Below, one piece after another: positions 42,607 through 51,210 of a DNA stretch of 64,000 nt. Position 1 is the stretch's first letter. Every line of letters begins with the position of its first letter. Both the position numbers and the translations under genes were made by a program. The notes beneath the pieces are model-generated. The model did no database searches, was not told where the DNA came from, and saw only the letters and a list, made by a program, of their open reading frames with translations. Origin of the DNA: Streptomyces luomodiensis (GTDB lineage Bacteria > Actinomycetota > Actinomycetes > Streptomycetales > Streptomycetaceae); the NCBI RefSeq assembly GCF_031679605.1, contig NZ_CP117522.1:4278001-4342000 (forward strand), written 5' to 3'.

Positions 42607-42803
42607 CCGGATGATCTTTGAAGACGGACCCTAGTACTCCTGTCAGAAGGTGTGCCGAGCGTGGGGGGATGCCCTGTCGGTCAAGCTCGCGACCGCGATG
42701 TCAAACCGGCCGACGCCGACGGCCATCTCGATGACCGCGGACGTGGAGCCGGCGGCGCTCGCCCAGGGCTCAGCCGAGCGACGTCGCGTGGACTTCTCTG
42801 GGA

Positions 42804-43265
42804 CTACCGGCCGGTTGGAGGTGTGGCCGTGTCAGGGAACCGGCGCGGTGGATGGTCTACGACGAGGAGTTGATGGAGGCGGGCGAGTGCGGAGAGGAGG
42901 GTGTCTCGTTCCTTGTCGTCCACCTCGGCCAGGGCGGTGGTCAGGGCATTGTCGGCCTGTGCGGCGCGGCGCTGTTCGCTGGCGGTGCGGATGGCCTCGG
43001 TGAGGTCGACCAGGGTTTTACGGCCGTCGGCGGGGTCGGCGGCGGTGGTCACCCAGTTTCGGCCGGCCAGGGACCGCACGCTGGTGGAGACGCGGCTTTG
43101 AGCGAGGCCGGTGCGCTTGGCGATGTCGCCTACGGCACTGCCAGGGTGCAGGAAGAGGTCCTGGAGGACCAGGAACTCGCCGGGGGCGAGGTTGAGTGCG
43201 TGGGCGCCCATGCCTTCGAGGGCGATCTCTGCCAGGCGGCGGCCGAGTTGGTACAGCTCACTCAT
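42804..43265 (-). CDS. MarR-family transcriptional regulator
   Basis: 153 aa from the ATG at 43265, preceded by GGAG. Winged helix: LNLAPGEFLVLQDLFLHPGSAVGDIAKRTGLAQSRVSTSVRSL then the wing PADGRKTLVDLT. Acidic Glu/Met codons upstream (GAGATGGAGATG) make other starts possible. Divergent from a membrane protein with several AGATnnATCT palindromes between; likely autoregulator and controller of that gene. Confidence 0.82.
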   Translation of the reverse strand: MSELYQLGRRLAEIALEGMGAHALNLAPGEFLVLQDLFLHPGSAVGDIAKRTGLAQSRVSTSVRSLAGRNWVTTAADPADGRKTLVDLTEAIRTASEQRRAAQADNALTTALAEVDDKERDTLLSALARLHQLLVVDHPPRRFPDTATPPTGR

Positions 43266-43312
43266 CTCCATCTCCATCTCTTCAAAATACATCTCCCAGT
43301 ATCCATCTGAGC

Positions 43313-43358
43313 AGATACATCTTGACAGATCCATCTTTCCGAAGCATCTTGAGAGATG
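43313..43358. promoter_or_regulatory. MarR operator cluster
   Basis: AGATACATCT (43313-43322), AGATCCATCT (43327-43336) and CATCT-TGAG-AGATG (43345-43358): three palindromes sharing AGAT/ATCT arms at 14-18 bp spacing, one face of the helix, between the MarR gene and the membrane protein gene. Confidence 0.6.
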
Positions 43359-43398
43359 TAGCTGGGCGGCAAGCCCGGACCCCACGAGAGAAGGCACC

Positions 43399-43938
43399 AT
43401 GAGCCTCAGCGACTACCTGCTCTACACCGGCGTGTTCATCGCGATCCTCGCCACGCAGCTCGGCACCCAGCGCCCGGACGCCAGACGGCTGCTGCTGCCC
43501 GTCGCGATCGTCGCGGGTGTCGGCTTCAAGTACGTCAAGGACATACCGTCCGGAAACACGCCCCATCTGATCGAGACGTCCGGTCTCGTACTCGGCCTGC
43601 TCTTCGGTCTCGCCTCGATCGCCCTGATCGAGGTCCGCCGCGACCCGGCCGACTCCCGCCTGGTCACCGTCGCGGGCTGGCCCTACGCCGCGCTGTGGAC
43701 GGCCGCGATGGCACTACGCATGGGCTTCGCCTACGGCTCCACCCACTGGTTCACCCACGCCCTGGCCTCGTTCTCCATGCAGCATCACGTCCCGGCCGCC
43801 ACCTACGGCACCGCGTTCGTCCTCATGGTCCTGGCGATGATCACCGTCCGCACCGCCGGCGTCCTCATCCGCGCCCGCCTCGCGGGCGCCACCATCGACT
43901 TCGGCGCCCTGGGCATCGCCCGCCGGCTCGCACGCTGA
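43399..43938 (+). CDS. Membrane protein, DUF1453-like
   Basis: 179 aa with about five helices. RRLLLPVAIVAGVGFKYVKDIP (first part of the second helix and loop) recalls CcdC/DUF1453 proteins; the last helix is followed by a basic tail. Start ATG 43399 with AAGG upstream. Divergent from MarR, so probably its target. No known activity. Confidence 0.72.
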   Translation: MSLSDYLLYTGVFIAILATQLGTQRPDARRLLLPVAIVAGVGFKYVKDIPSGNTPHLIETSGLVLGLLFGLASIALIEVRRDPADSRLVTVAGWPYAALWTAAMALRMGFAYGSTHWFTHALASFSMQHHVPAATYGTAFVLMVLAMITVRTAGVLIRARLAGATIDFGALGIARRLAR

Positions 43939-44451
43939 GCGCCCATGGGGTGACCGCCTTCGCGGCACGAGCAGGAGCAGGAACAGCGGCAGATGGAATG
44001 CGGCCGAATGCCCCACACTGCGAGGCGAGGCCACCGCTCATGTGACCTTCAGGATTCCCGCGGTCCGTTGTCGCCATGGTGCGCGCTGTCATGATCTACA
44101 GAACTGGGACCGGCCGCAGCAGCACGCGCGTTACGTCCCACGTGCGTGCGGTATCCACCCCGAGCTCATACAGCCGGGTTTGCACGCCTTCGACGCTCCT
44201 CCCAGGCGCGGGTCGTGCACGACGGACGACAGTAGACGCGGCGCCGCCCGGTCGGAGGCTGACGCATCGGACCGCCGCACCATCCACACGGAGCGAACTG
44301 GCCTTCGAGGTCTTCCGGAGTGCGGTGGGACTTCAGAGGGGTAGATCGTCAGTCTGCCAGGGCGACGTTCACCACGTCGGTGAGATCAAGGTCGAGCGCC
44401 CGGTAGCGGGATCGCATGACGCGGGCGATGACACCGCCGGGCGTGCGCCCT
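43939..44451. other. Gene-poor debris upstream of the MFS fragment
   Basis: About 510 bp without an intact gene. Short minus-strand runs such as RLYELGVDTARTWDVTRVLL (about 44099-44160) look like ends of decayed genes, and a PIN-like tail lies at 44349-44417. Confidence 0.6.
44349..44417 (-). pseudogene. Possible PIN-domain (VapC-like) C-terminal fragment
   Basis: The 22 codons ending at the stop read MRSRYRALDLDLTDVVNVAL, close to the last conserved Asp region of VapC toxins (DLDLTDAxNVAL). Nothing upstream continues the domain. Low confidence because of the length. Confidence 0.35.
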
Positions 44452-44894
44452 CGGCGCTGTTCAAGGGCGTGCGCCGCCAAGGCCGGGCGCTGGCGATCGC
44501 CGTCACCACCTGGGCGGCGGCCATCGCCCTCGCGGGCACTGTCCACCACTTCCTCGCGGCCGCGGCCCTGCTGGCCGCTGCCGGAGCGGCGGACCTCGTC
44601 AGCGCGGTCTACCGCGAGACGATTCTGCAGACCTACGCACCAGACGCCATGCGTGGCCGGCTGCAAGGCGTCTTCACCGTCGTCGTCGCCGGCGGTCCGC
44701 GCCTCGGAGACCTACGTGCCGGCGCCATGGCCTCCGCCACCGGTCTCGGTGTCGCGTGGACAGGCAGTTCGCTGCTCTGCATGATCGTCGTCATCGCCGG
44801 CGCACTGCTTGTCCGACCGTTCTGGCGCTGCACCGTCACCCTGGCACAGCCGCCATCCCCGCCGACGCGTCCCGAAGCCGCACACCAGCCATAG
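44452..44894 (+). pseudogene. C-terminal fragment of an MFS exporter (EntS-like)
   Basis: About 147 codons cover the last third of an MFS-3/EntS-type transporter: RALAIAVTTWAAAIALAG, then SAVYRETILQTYAPDAMRGR and GGPRLGDLRAG, ending with two helices and a Pro-rich tail. The first eight helices are missing and the upstream DNA is unrelated, so the gene is truncated. Confidence 0.75.
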
Positions 44895-45099
44895 AACTGG
44901 CGCATCACGGCCGTCTCTCGATCGGTCACCCGGAGATCCAAACGAACCGTCAGAGTGATCGGCCCCACGGGGCCAGTGGTCATAGGCGGTCAGTGAACGC
45001 AAGACAGGCTGTCCAGTGCGGTCGTTGTGCCAGATCGTCGGCGGAAGTCCTGGGGGAGGGCGTACCTGCGGCTCTGGGCCGTGTCTTCGAAGCAGGGAC
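44895..45099. other. Gap without features
   Basis: 205 bp between the MFS remnant and the esterase gene; no open frame or hairpin worth naming. Confidence 0.6.
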
Positions 45100-46128
45100 C
45101 TAACCGTGCAATCGGCGTCGCAGGAAGGTGTGCCAGGTCTGCTCGAAGGAGGCGGTCAGCGCTGCCTTGGGGGCGAAGCGGTCCCAGGCGTGGAAGGCGC
45201 CGGCGTAGACGTGCAGGTCGACTGGCACGCCTGCGGCGATCAGCTTCCGGGCGAAGTCGACGTTCTCGTCGCGGAAGACGTCGAACTGGGCGGCGGCGAC
45301 GAAGGTGGGGGGCAGGTCGGCCAGGTCGGTGGCGCGGGCCGGGGCGCAGTACGGGTGCAGGTCGGGCGCGCCGGCCCGGTCGCCGAGGACGGCGGACCAG
45401 GCGTGCAGATTCTGGTCGCGGTCGACAATGCCGAGGTCGAGGATCTCGTGGCTCGACTGGGTCTCGTTGCGGTCGTCGAGCATGGGGTAGCTCAGGGCCA
45501 GCAGACACGGCGCCGGGTAGTGACGGTCGCGGGCCATCAGGGCGATCGCGGCCGCGGGGGCGCCGCCGCCGCTCGCGCCGGCGAGGCCGATGCGGTCGGG
45601 TGCGATGCCGAGATGCGTGGCGTGCTCGCGTAGGTAGGTGTACGCCAGATATCCGTCCTCGGCGGCGCCGGGAGCCTCGGTCTCGGGGGCGAGGCGGTAG
45701 TCGACGGCGGCGAGCACGCAGTCGAGTGCCAGGGCGAGCGAGGCGTGGTAGGGCGCGTCTTCGTGCGCGCTTCCGAGCACTTGGCCGCCGGCGTGGAACC
45801 AGAGCAGTGCGGGCTTCGGACGGTCCTCGGCTTGCCGACCGGACGGACCGGATGCATCGGACGAGTCGGGCTGATCGGACGGACGGAACAGCACGATGTC
45901 GAGAAGGGACCCGTCGTCGCGCGCGATCTGCACGGTTTCGACGTTCACGCGCGGGTCGGCCAGATTCTGCGCATTGGAGTGCGCATCAGCCGGCGTTTCG
46001 GCGGCGCGCAGTCGGGCGCGCAGTGCGGGCACGTCGGAGAAGTCGAGCAGTGGCCCGTTCGCCGCCTGGATCATCGCCTCGAGTATCGGGGCGAGCTCGG
46101 GGTCGAGTGCGTAGTCGGAGACCGCCAT
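45100..46128 (-). CDS. HSL-type (family IV) alpha/beta hydrolase
   Basis: 342 aa. FHAGGQVLGS is the oxyanion-hole HGGG motif, GLAGASGGGAPAA (about residue 188) the GxSxG nucleophile elbow, and GAFHAWDRF near the end the catalytic histidine; the acidic residue is in FVAAAQFDVFRDEN. Carboxylesterase or lipase acting on short acyl esters. It starts at ATG 46128 and lies in the debris zone but its frame is intact. Confidence 0.85.
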   Translation of the reverse strand: MAVSDYALDPELAPILEAMIQAANGPLLDFSDVPALRARLRAAETPADAHSNAQNLADPRVNVETVQIARDDGSLLDIVLFRPSDQPDSSDASGPSGRQAEDRPKPALLWFHAGGQVLGSAHEDAPYHASLALALDCVLAAVDYRLAPETEAPGAAEDGYLAYTYLREHATHLGIAPDRIGLAGASGGGAPAAAIALMARDRHYPAPCLLALSYPMLDDRNETQSSHEILDLGIVDRDQNLHAWSAVLGDRAGAPDLHPYCAPARATDLADLPPTFVAAAQFDVFRDENVDFARKLIAAGVPVDLHVYAGAFHAWDRFAPKAALTASFEQTWHTFLRRRLHG

Positions 46129-46142
46129 CGTCTTTCCTTTCG

Positions 46143-46379
46143 TCAGAACAGATCGGGCCGGCCGCTGCCGGCGTAGATCCCGCCGTCGACCGGTCGGAGG
46201 GAGTAGCCGGGCAGGGCCCGGCGCGGGGTGAACTTCTCGACCAGGCCCTGGGGCCCGGGGTGGTCCCGGCGCTCCGGGTCGCTGGTGAGGGAGGTGTGAC
46301 CGTGTTGACGCGGATCCTGTGCGGGCCGAGGTCGAAGGCGAGACCGCGGGTGAAGTCCACTACCGCGCCCCGGCCGCGT
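46143..46379 (-). pseudogene. Truncated, frameshifted short-chain dehydrogenase
   Basis: VVDFTRGLAFDLGPHRIRVNTV is the end of an SDR (helix after the catalytic Tyr-Lys and the RVNTV strand). After VNTV the frame shifts by one base, and HTSLTSDPERR to PGYSLRPVDGGIYAGSG continues in the next phase to the stop. The N-terminal half is missing, replaced by transposase debris. Confidence 0.75.
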
Positions 46380-46387
46380 TGGACGCG

Positions 46388-46512
46388 GGCCGCTAGCTGT
46401 TCACCGCGGGGCGCTCGACCGGGCAGGTGGCGCGGGAGCTTCGGGTGACGGCCGTGTCGGTGGGCCGGTGGCGGCGGGCCTGGGAGACGGGCGGTCCCGA
46501 TGCGCTGGTCTC
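46388..46512 (+). pseudogene. N-terminal fragment of an IS630-type transposase
   Basis: About 40 codons: RSTGQVARELRVTAVSVGRW followed by RRAWETGGPDAL, the helix-turn-helix at the start of IS630-type transposases. Cut off at a perfect palindrome (46515-46547). Confidence 0.65.
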
Positions 46513-46514
46513 CA

Positions 46515-46547
46515 TGATGAGGATGGTCGATTCGACCATCCTCATCA
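46515..46547. repeat. Perfect 33-bp palindrome in the debris zone
   Basis: 16-bp arms (TGATGAGGATGGTCGA and its complement) around a single T. It lies exactly between two transposase fragments, so it may be the junction of two inverted element ends. Confidence 0.8.
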
Positions 46548-46574
46548 GCCTGGACAACGACGTACTCGACTCGA

Positions 46575-46797
46575 CCCCGTGATCGTCACCGGCTTCCATG
46601 CCAGCCGCGCCCACAAGCTCACCTCCGGCCAGAAGACCGCCAACCGCGTCATCGCTGTCGGGCGGGCACCGGTCGAGCACGGCTTCGCCCACCTCAAGAA
46701 CTGGCGGATCCTCACCAAGCTCCGTACCGCCCCTGCCCGCGCCACCTGCCTCCTGCGTGCCCTGCTCGTCCTGACGAACCTCGAAGTCACTCGCTGA
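46575..46797 (+). pseudogene. C-terminal fragment of an IS5/DDE_4-type transposase
   Basis: QKTANRVIAVGRAPVEHGFA then HLKNWRILTKLRTAPARAT and LLVLTNLEVTR to the stop: the C-terminal catalytic-Glu region of DDE_4-type transposases. The N-terminal part and first Asp residues are absent. Confidence 0.75.
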
Positions 46798-46911
46798 CGG
46801 ATCTACTCAGCAGATAGGCACCCACGACAAACTTTGAGTGTCCCGGCATTCCAGCCCTTTGCCAGTAACGCATTGAGCCGAGCACAGACGGTCCCCTGGA
46901 ACCGGTGTGCG

Positions 46912-47793
46912 TCAGGGCTGAATGTTCTCCAGGTCCTGGAGGAGGCTGGGGTGGGTCGGGTGCCACCCGAGGGCCTCGCGGGTGTGGGTGCTGGACGCCG
47001 GCTGGTCCATGGCGAAGATCGGGCCGAACGGGCCGAAGTTCTCCTGCGGGACCTCCTCGACCGGCAGGCCCAGTCGTCGGCCGATGACCGTGGCGATGTC
47101 CCGCACCGCGTCGCCCTCGTCGGCGACGGCGTGCCAGGCCGTCCCGGCCGGTGCGGACTCGAGGGCCAGACGGAACAGGACCGCTGCGTCGAGCGCGTGC
47201 ACGGCCGGCCAGCGCTGGGTGCCGTCGCCCGGGTAGCCGGCCACCCCGGTGCGGCGCGCCTGATCGGTCAACAGGCCGGCGAATCCGCCCTGGCCCTCGT
47301 TGTGGACTGTGCGCGGCATGCGGACAGCCGTGCTGCGCACCCCGCGCGAGGCGAGGTCCAGCAGTGCGTTGACCGAACGGCCCCGGCCGCCCACCGGTCC
47401 GTCGGTCGGCAGCGGATCGGCCTCGGTGGAGGCGCGTCCCGGTACCCAGGGTGTGCCGGAGACCGTGACGATCGGGCGGTCGCTTCCGATGAGTTCCTGC
47501 CCCAGCGCGGTGAGAGCGGCGCTCTCCTCGGCGATGGCCTGGGCGAGCGCGTCCGGACTGCCGTAGTCGCGTCCGAACGCCAGACTGATCACGCCGTCGC
47601 ACTGCGCCGCGCCGGACCGCAGGGCGTCGAGGTCGGCCAGGTCTCCTCGCAGCACCTTGGCGCCGGCGCTCTCAAGGGTGTGCGCGGAGCCGTCCGAGCG
47701 AGCCAGCGCGAGAACGGTGTGGCCGTTGCCGAGCAGTTCGGCGACGACGGCGGAGCCGATGGTGCCGGTACCGCCGGTGACGAAGACATGCAT
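46912..47793 (-). CDS. NAD(P)-dependent epimerase/dehydratase-like SDR
   Basis: 293 aa extended/atypical SDR. FVTGGTGTIGSAVVAELL (residues 3-20) is the Rossmann motif TGGTGxIG; the C-terminal domain has GVRSTAVRMPRTVHNEGQGG. The usual YxxxK pair is not obvious, so catalysis may differ. ATG 47793 with GGGAGAGC upstream. Divergent from a TetR regulator with palindromic operators between. Confidence 0.8.
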   Translation of the reverse strand: MHVFVTGGTGTIGSAVVAELLGNGHTVLALARSDGSAHTLESAGAKVLRGDLADLDALRSGAAQCDGVISLAFGRDYGSPDALAQAIAEESAALTALGQELIGSDRPIVTVSGTPWVPGRASTEADPLPTDGPVGGRGRSVNALLDLASRGVRSTAVRMPRTVHNEGQGGFAGLLTDQARRTGVAGYPGDGTQRWPAVHALDAAVLFRLALESAPAGTAWHAVADEGDAVRDIATVIGRRLGLPVEEVPQENFGPFGPIFAMDQPASSTHTREALGWHPTHPSLLQDLENIQP

Positions 47794-47810
47794 GAGCTCT
47801 CCCAGAAAGT

Positions 47811-47869
47811 GATGGGACCGTTGTCCCGTCACTGACTCTACACGGTGATGGGACAAGAGTCCCATCACC
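47811..47869. promoter_or_regulatory. TetR operators between epimerase and TetR genes
   Basis: GGTGATGGGAC-AAGA-GTCCCATCACC (47844-47869), perfect 11-bp arms, ends 12 nt before the TetR start. A weaker copy, GATGGGAC-CGTT-GTCCCGTC, lies at 47811-47830, before the epimerase. Two sites suit repression of both promoters. Confidence 0.75.
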
Positions 47870-47881
47870 TATCCTGTTCTC

Positions 47882-48460
47882 ATGGCTAGATGGCAACCAG
47901 GAGCGGCCCAGCGGCTCGTCGTCGCGGCCGTCGACCTGTTCACCGAGCAGGGGTACGACGCCACCACGGTGACGCAGATCGCCGAGCGCGCCGGCGTCAC
48001 CAAGAGCACCTTCTTCCGGCACTTCTCCGACAAGCGCGAGCTGCTGGTCGCCGGCCAGGAGACGCTCAGCAGGCTGCTCGCCGACGGCATCACCGAGGCC
48101 CCTGCGAGCGCCAGCCCGCTCCAGGCGGTGGCGGCCGGTCTCGAGCGCGCGTCAAGCGCCATGGGGCCAGCGAACCGCGAACTCGGCCCGCGCCTCAAAG
48201 CAGCCGTGGCAGCCAGCACCGAACTCCAAGAGCGCGACGCCCTCAAGAGCGTCGGTCTCGCGGCCGCCATGACAGCCGCGCTCATCGCCCGCGGCGTCCC
48301 CGAGCCGACCGCGCACCTCGCGGGCGAGCTGGGAGTCCTCGCGTTCAAGCGAGGCTACGCCCAGTGGTCCGAAAGCGATCGTGATGACACAGAAGGGCTC
48401 GCGCCACATGCACTGGCAGCCCTGGAAGACCTGCGTGCGGCAAGCGCATCGCTGGGCTGA
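47882..48460 (+). CDS. TetR-family regulator
   Basis: 192 aa. N-terminal helix-turn-helix: VDLFTEQGYDATTVTQIAERAGVTKSTFFRHFSDKREL (about residues 17-55), then a ligand domain of unknown specificity. Divergent from the NAD-dependent epimerase-like gene, its probable target. Confidence 0.87.
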   Translation: MARWQPGAAQRLVVAAVDLFTEQGYDATTVTQIAERAGVTKSTFFRHFSDKRELLVAGQETLSRLLADGITEAPASASPLQAVAAGLERASSAMGPANRELGPRLKAAVAASTELQERDALKSVGLAAAMTAALIARGVPEPTAHLAGELGVLAFKRGYAQWSESDRDDTEGLAPHALAALEDLRAASASLG

Positions 48461-48520
48461 TCGATGCCGTCGATGCCGTCGATGCCGCTCGACTGGCGCC
48501 GGCCGGGCCCTGTCGGCGCC

Positions 48521-48745
48521 ATGGGCACTGCGCCCGTCGACCGCCTCCGAGACACCTTGCTCGTCCTGACAAACCTCGGAGCCGATCGCGCCCGGCTCAC
48601 CGGTATCGACTGGGTCGACGACGCCGAATTCGCCGCCAACGGCCTGGACGCGGAGTCAACCGCCGAGTTGCGCAGGTGGGCGCAGTCGTGGGCCGACGAC
48701 ATCACGGAGCGACTTCACGAGCTGGAAGTTGCTGACGGCATCTGA
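48521..48745 (+). CDS. Hypothetical protein, 74 aa
   Basis: Soluble acidic protein MGTAPVDRLRDTLLVLTNLG... with WVDDAEFAANGLDAES and a helical end WAQSWADDITERLHELEVAD. ATG 48521 is preferred; an upstream ATG at 48464 would add repeated MPSMPSMP codons. Not recognised. 61 nt after TetR, so possibly co-transcribed. Confidence 0.5.
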   Translation: MGTAPVDRLRDTLLVLTNLGADRARLTGIDWVDDAEFAANGLDAESTAELRRWAQSWADDITERLHELEVADGI

Positions 48746-48929
48746 ACCGCCCACCACCCCGTGGCATTTCCGTAAGAGGTCGGCCTGCTGCGTCGCCCCG
48801 CCTCTGCCCCGCTCGTGCTCCAGTGGTTCTTCTTCGGTAGTGGCAGCGGCGGGCGGTTGCCTGGTGCCTGTCTGCGCCAGGCCGACCAGTTCAGTGCGTG
48901 GGTGCCAGGATCACGTACCAGGGATCCCC

Positions 48930-49586
48930 CTACCGCGCGGCCTCCGGGGCCAAGGTCGCCTCGATGCCCGCCACGATGGCGCGCAGGCCCTCCTCGAAGC
49001 GCTCCTCGTAGCCCTGGAACAGGTCCGCGCTCACCGTCGCCGCCAGCGAATACCCCTCGGCGGCCATGCGTGCCTCACGCTCGGCGACCTCGTAACCGGA
49101 CATCCGTTCGCCCGGCCTGGGCTCGACCGACTGCTCCTCGATGACGAAGCCGAGCGTGAAGCTGAACGCGATGAACGTGGCGCGGGCGGCGGCGCCCGGG
49201 GTGAAGCCCGCCGCGACGAAGGCGCGCAGATGGTCCTCCTGTGACGCGGCGTGGTCGGTTCCGGTGAACCGGCTGCCGCTGTAGACCTTCGCGCCGTCGC
49301 GGTAGCCGAGCAGCGTCCGGCGCAGACCGCGCTGGACCTCGATGAGCCGCTCCTGCCAGGTCAGGGCTTCGAGATCGGCATGCGACGCGACCATGCGCCG
49401 GAACATGGCGGTGCTCATCTCGTCGAGCAGCGCCTGCTTGTTCTTGAAGTGCCAGTACAGGGCGGGGGCCTGGACGTTCAGCTCCTTGGCGATGCGGCGC
49501 AGGGTGAGCCCCTCGAGACCCACGTCGTTCAGCAGCCGCAGGGCGGTGTCCACCACGAGGGTCCGGTCGAGTCGCGTCGTCGCCAT
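48930..49586 (-). CDS. TetR-family regulator (TetR_C type)
   Basis: 218 aa. Helix-turn-helix: LRLLNDVGLEGLTLRRIAKELNVQAPALYWHFKNKQAL, closely the TetR class pattern with YWHFKNK; C-terminal domain about residues 75-215. ATG 49586. Divergent from the FAD monooxygenase, separated by TTAAC-n3-GTTAA palindromes like those bound by TetR-type repressors. Confidence 0.9.
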   Translation of the reverse strand: MATTRLDRTLVVDTALRLLNDVGLEGLTLRRIAKELNVQAPALYWHFKNKQALLDEMSTAMFRRMVASHADLEALTWQERLIEVQRGLRRTLLGYRDGAKVYSGSRFTGTDHAASQEDHLRAFVAAGFTPGAAARATFIAFSFTLGFVIEEQSVEPRPGERMSGYEVAEREARMAAEGYSLAATVSADLFQGYEERFEEGLRAIVAGIEATLAPEAAR

Positions 49587-49625
49587 CCGGCCATTCTCCC
49601 TGCTCTCGCAAGCCTCCTTGACAAT

Positions 49626-49674
49626 TTAACGCCGTTAAGTGCACGCTCTCCCCATGGAACTTAACAACGTTAAG
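49626..49674. promoter_or_regulatory. Two TetR-type operators at the monooxygenase promoter
   Basis: TTAAC-GCC-GTTAA (49626-49638) and CTTAAC-AAC-GTTAAG (49660-49674), centres 35 bp apart. The second overlaps the first codons of the monooxygenase if ATG 49654 is used. Confidence 0.75.
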
Positions 49675-51210
49675 GACGCGGACGTGCTGATCGTCGGAGC
49701 CGGTCCGGCCGGACTCACCCTCGCCGTCGACCTGGCCCGGCGCGGGGTGCGGGCCCGGGTCGTCGAGCGCGGCGAGGGCCTGTTCCCGGGCTCGCGCGGC
49801 AAGGGCATCCAGCCCCGTAGCCGGGAGGTCTTCGACGACCTCGGCGTCGGCGAGGCGATACGGGACGCGGGCGGTCCGTACCCGCCGATGATGAAGTGGG
49901 AGGACGAGCGGCGGCTCGGCGCCTTCGAGATGATGGAGCGGATCGAGCCCGCGCCGGACCGGCCGTACCACGAGGCGTGGATGCTGCCGCAGTGGCGGAC
50001 CGCGGAGATCCTGCACGCGCGGCTGACGGAGCTGGGCGGCCGCGTCGAATTCGGCACCGCGCTCACCGGCCTGGAGCAGGACGGGGACGGTGTCACGGCA
50101 CACCTCGGCTACGCCGACGGCTCGGCCGGGACCGCGCGCGCCGCCTACCTCGTGGCGGCCGACGGCGGCCGCAGCACCGTCCGGAAGGCGCTCGGCATCG
50201 GCATGACCGGCGAGACGGTCGACCCGGCGCCGTCGGTGGTCGCGGACGTGGTGATCGACGGCGCGGAGCGGGGCCTGGACCGCGACCACTGGCACGTGTG
50301 GTGGCACGCGAAGGGCGGCGGCATCGCGCTGTGCCCGCTCGCCGGGACCGACCACTTCCAGGTCGTCGCCCAGTACGACGACCCGGACGCCGTTCCCGAC
50401 GCCTCCCCCGATGCGGTGCGGCAGCTGATCGCCGACCGCACCGTCCTCGCCGCCTCCGATGTGCGCGAGGTGCGGTGGGCCTCGGTGTTCACCCCGCGCG
50501 CGGCGATGGCGGACCACTTCCGCGCGGGCCGGGTGTTCCTGGTCGGCGACGCCGCGCACATCCATTCCCCGGCGGGCGGCCAGGGCCTGAACACCAGCGT
50601 GCAGGACGCGTACAACCTCGGCTGGAAGCTCGGGCAGGTGCTGCGGTACGGCGCGGACCCGGCGCTGCTCGACAGCTACGAGGCCGAGCGGCTGCCGGTC
50701 GCGGCGGGGGTGCTCGGCATCAGCACCCGCATCCACCGGGCGCACCGGGCGGGCGATGCCAAGGGGGGACGGCGCGCGGAGGAGGTCCACCAGCTGGAGC
50801 TCTCCTACCGGGACGGGCCGCTCGCCGTGGACGACCGCGGCCGGCCGGGCCCGGTGGGAGCCGGCGACCGGGCCCCGGACGCGCCGTGCGCCCTGCCCGA
50901 CGGGACGCCCGTCCGGCTCTTCGACGTCCTGCGCGGGCCGCAGTTCACCCTGCTGGTCCTCGGTGACGCGGAACCGCCCACGCCGGACGCCGACTTCGGC
51001 GGCCTCGCCACGGCGCTGGGCGCGGCCGGATGCCTGCGCACCGTCAGGGTCGGCGGCCCGGACCCCGACCTCCTCGACCCGGACGGCCACGTGACCACCG
51101 GCTACGGCCCCGGCCCCGCGCTCTTCCTCATCCGCCCGGACGGCCACGTCTGCTGGGCGGCGGACACCGCACGGACGGGGACGCGGAGGCGCTCCGCGCC
51201 CACCCACTGA
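49654..51210 (+). CDS. FAD-dependent aromatic monooxygenase (PheA/TfdB type)
   Basis: 518 aa. GxGxxG motif VLIVGAGPAGLTLAVDLARRG, DG motif AADGGRSTVRKALG and GD motif RVFLVGDAAHIHSPAGGQG (NADPH/FAD hydroxylase signature), then a thioredoxin-like C-terminal domain with LVLGDAEP. Hydroxylates a phenolic or polyketide-type ring. ATG 49654 has no ribosome-binding site; GTG 49684 has AAGGA 7 nt upstream and would remove the operator from the coding frame, so the true start may be 49684. Divergent TetR is the likely repressor. Confidence 0.87.
   Translation: MELNNVKDADVLIVGAGPAGLTLAVDLARRGVRARVVERGEGLFPGSRGKGIQPRSREVFDDLGVGEAIRDAGGPYPPMMKWEDERRLGAFEMMERIEPAPDRPYHEAWMLPQWRTAEILHARLTELGGRVEFGTALTGLEQDGDGVTAHLGYADGSAGTARAAYLVAADGGRSTVRKALGIGMTGETVDPAPSVVADVVIDGAERGLDRDHWHVWWHAKGGGIALCPLAGTDHFQVVAQYDDPDAVPDASPDAVRQLIADRTVLAASDVREVRWASVFTPRAAMADHFRAGRVFLVGDAAHIHSPAGGQGLNTSVQDAYNLGWKLGQVLRYGADPALLDSYEAERLPVAAGVLGISTRIHRAHRAGDAKGGRRAEEVHQLELSYRDGPLAVDDRGRPGPVGAGDRAPDAPCALPDGTPVRLFDVLRGPQFTLLVLGDAEPPTPDADFGGLATALGAAGCLRTVRVGGPDPDLLDPDGHVTTGYGPGPALFLIRPDGHVCWAADTARTGTRRRSAPTH

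Larger units (their letters stand above)
41716..42631 (-). mobile_element. IS5-family insertion sequence, 916 bp
   Basis: Bounded by perfect 15-bp inverted repeats GGGTCCGTCTTCAAA (41716-41730 and 42617-42631) and flanked by TA on both sides (41714-41715, 42632-42633), the short duplication typical of the IS427-type group. Two overlapping transposase ORFs in different frames fill it. Ends and frames appear intact, so it may be active. Confidence 0.9.

Noticed and set aside
42634..42803. Possible gene right of the IS element
   Set aside because: Short frames without domain, start signal or continuity; at best remnant of a disrupted gene.
44122..44134. ACGCGCGTTAC in the debris zone
   Set aside because: Matches the core of the nucleoside operator but lies in decayed DNA with no promoter or gene.
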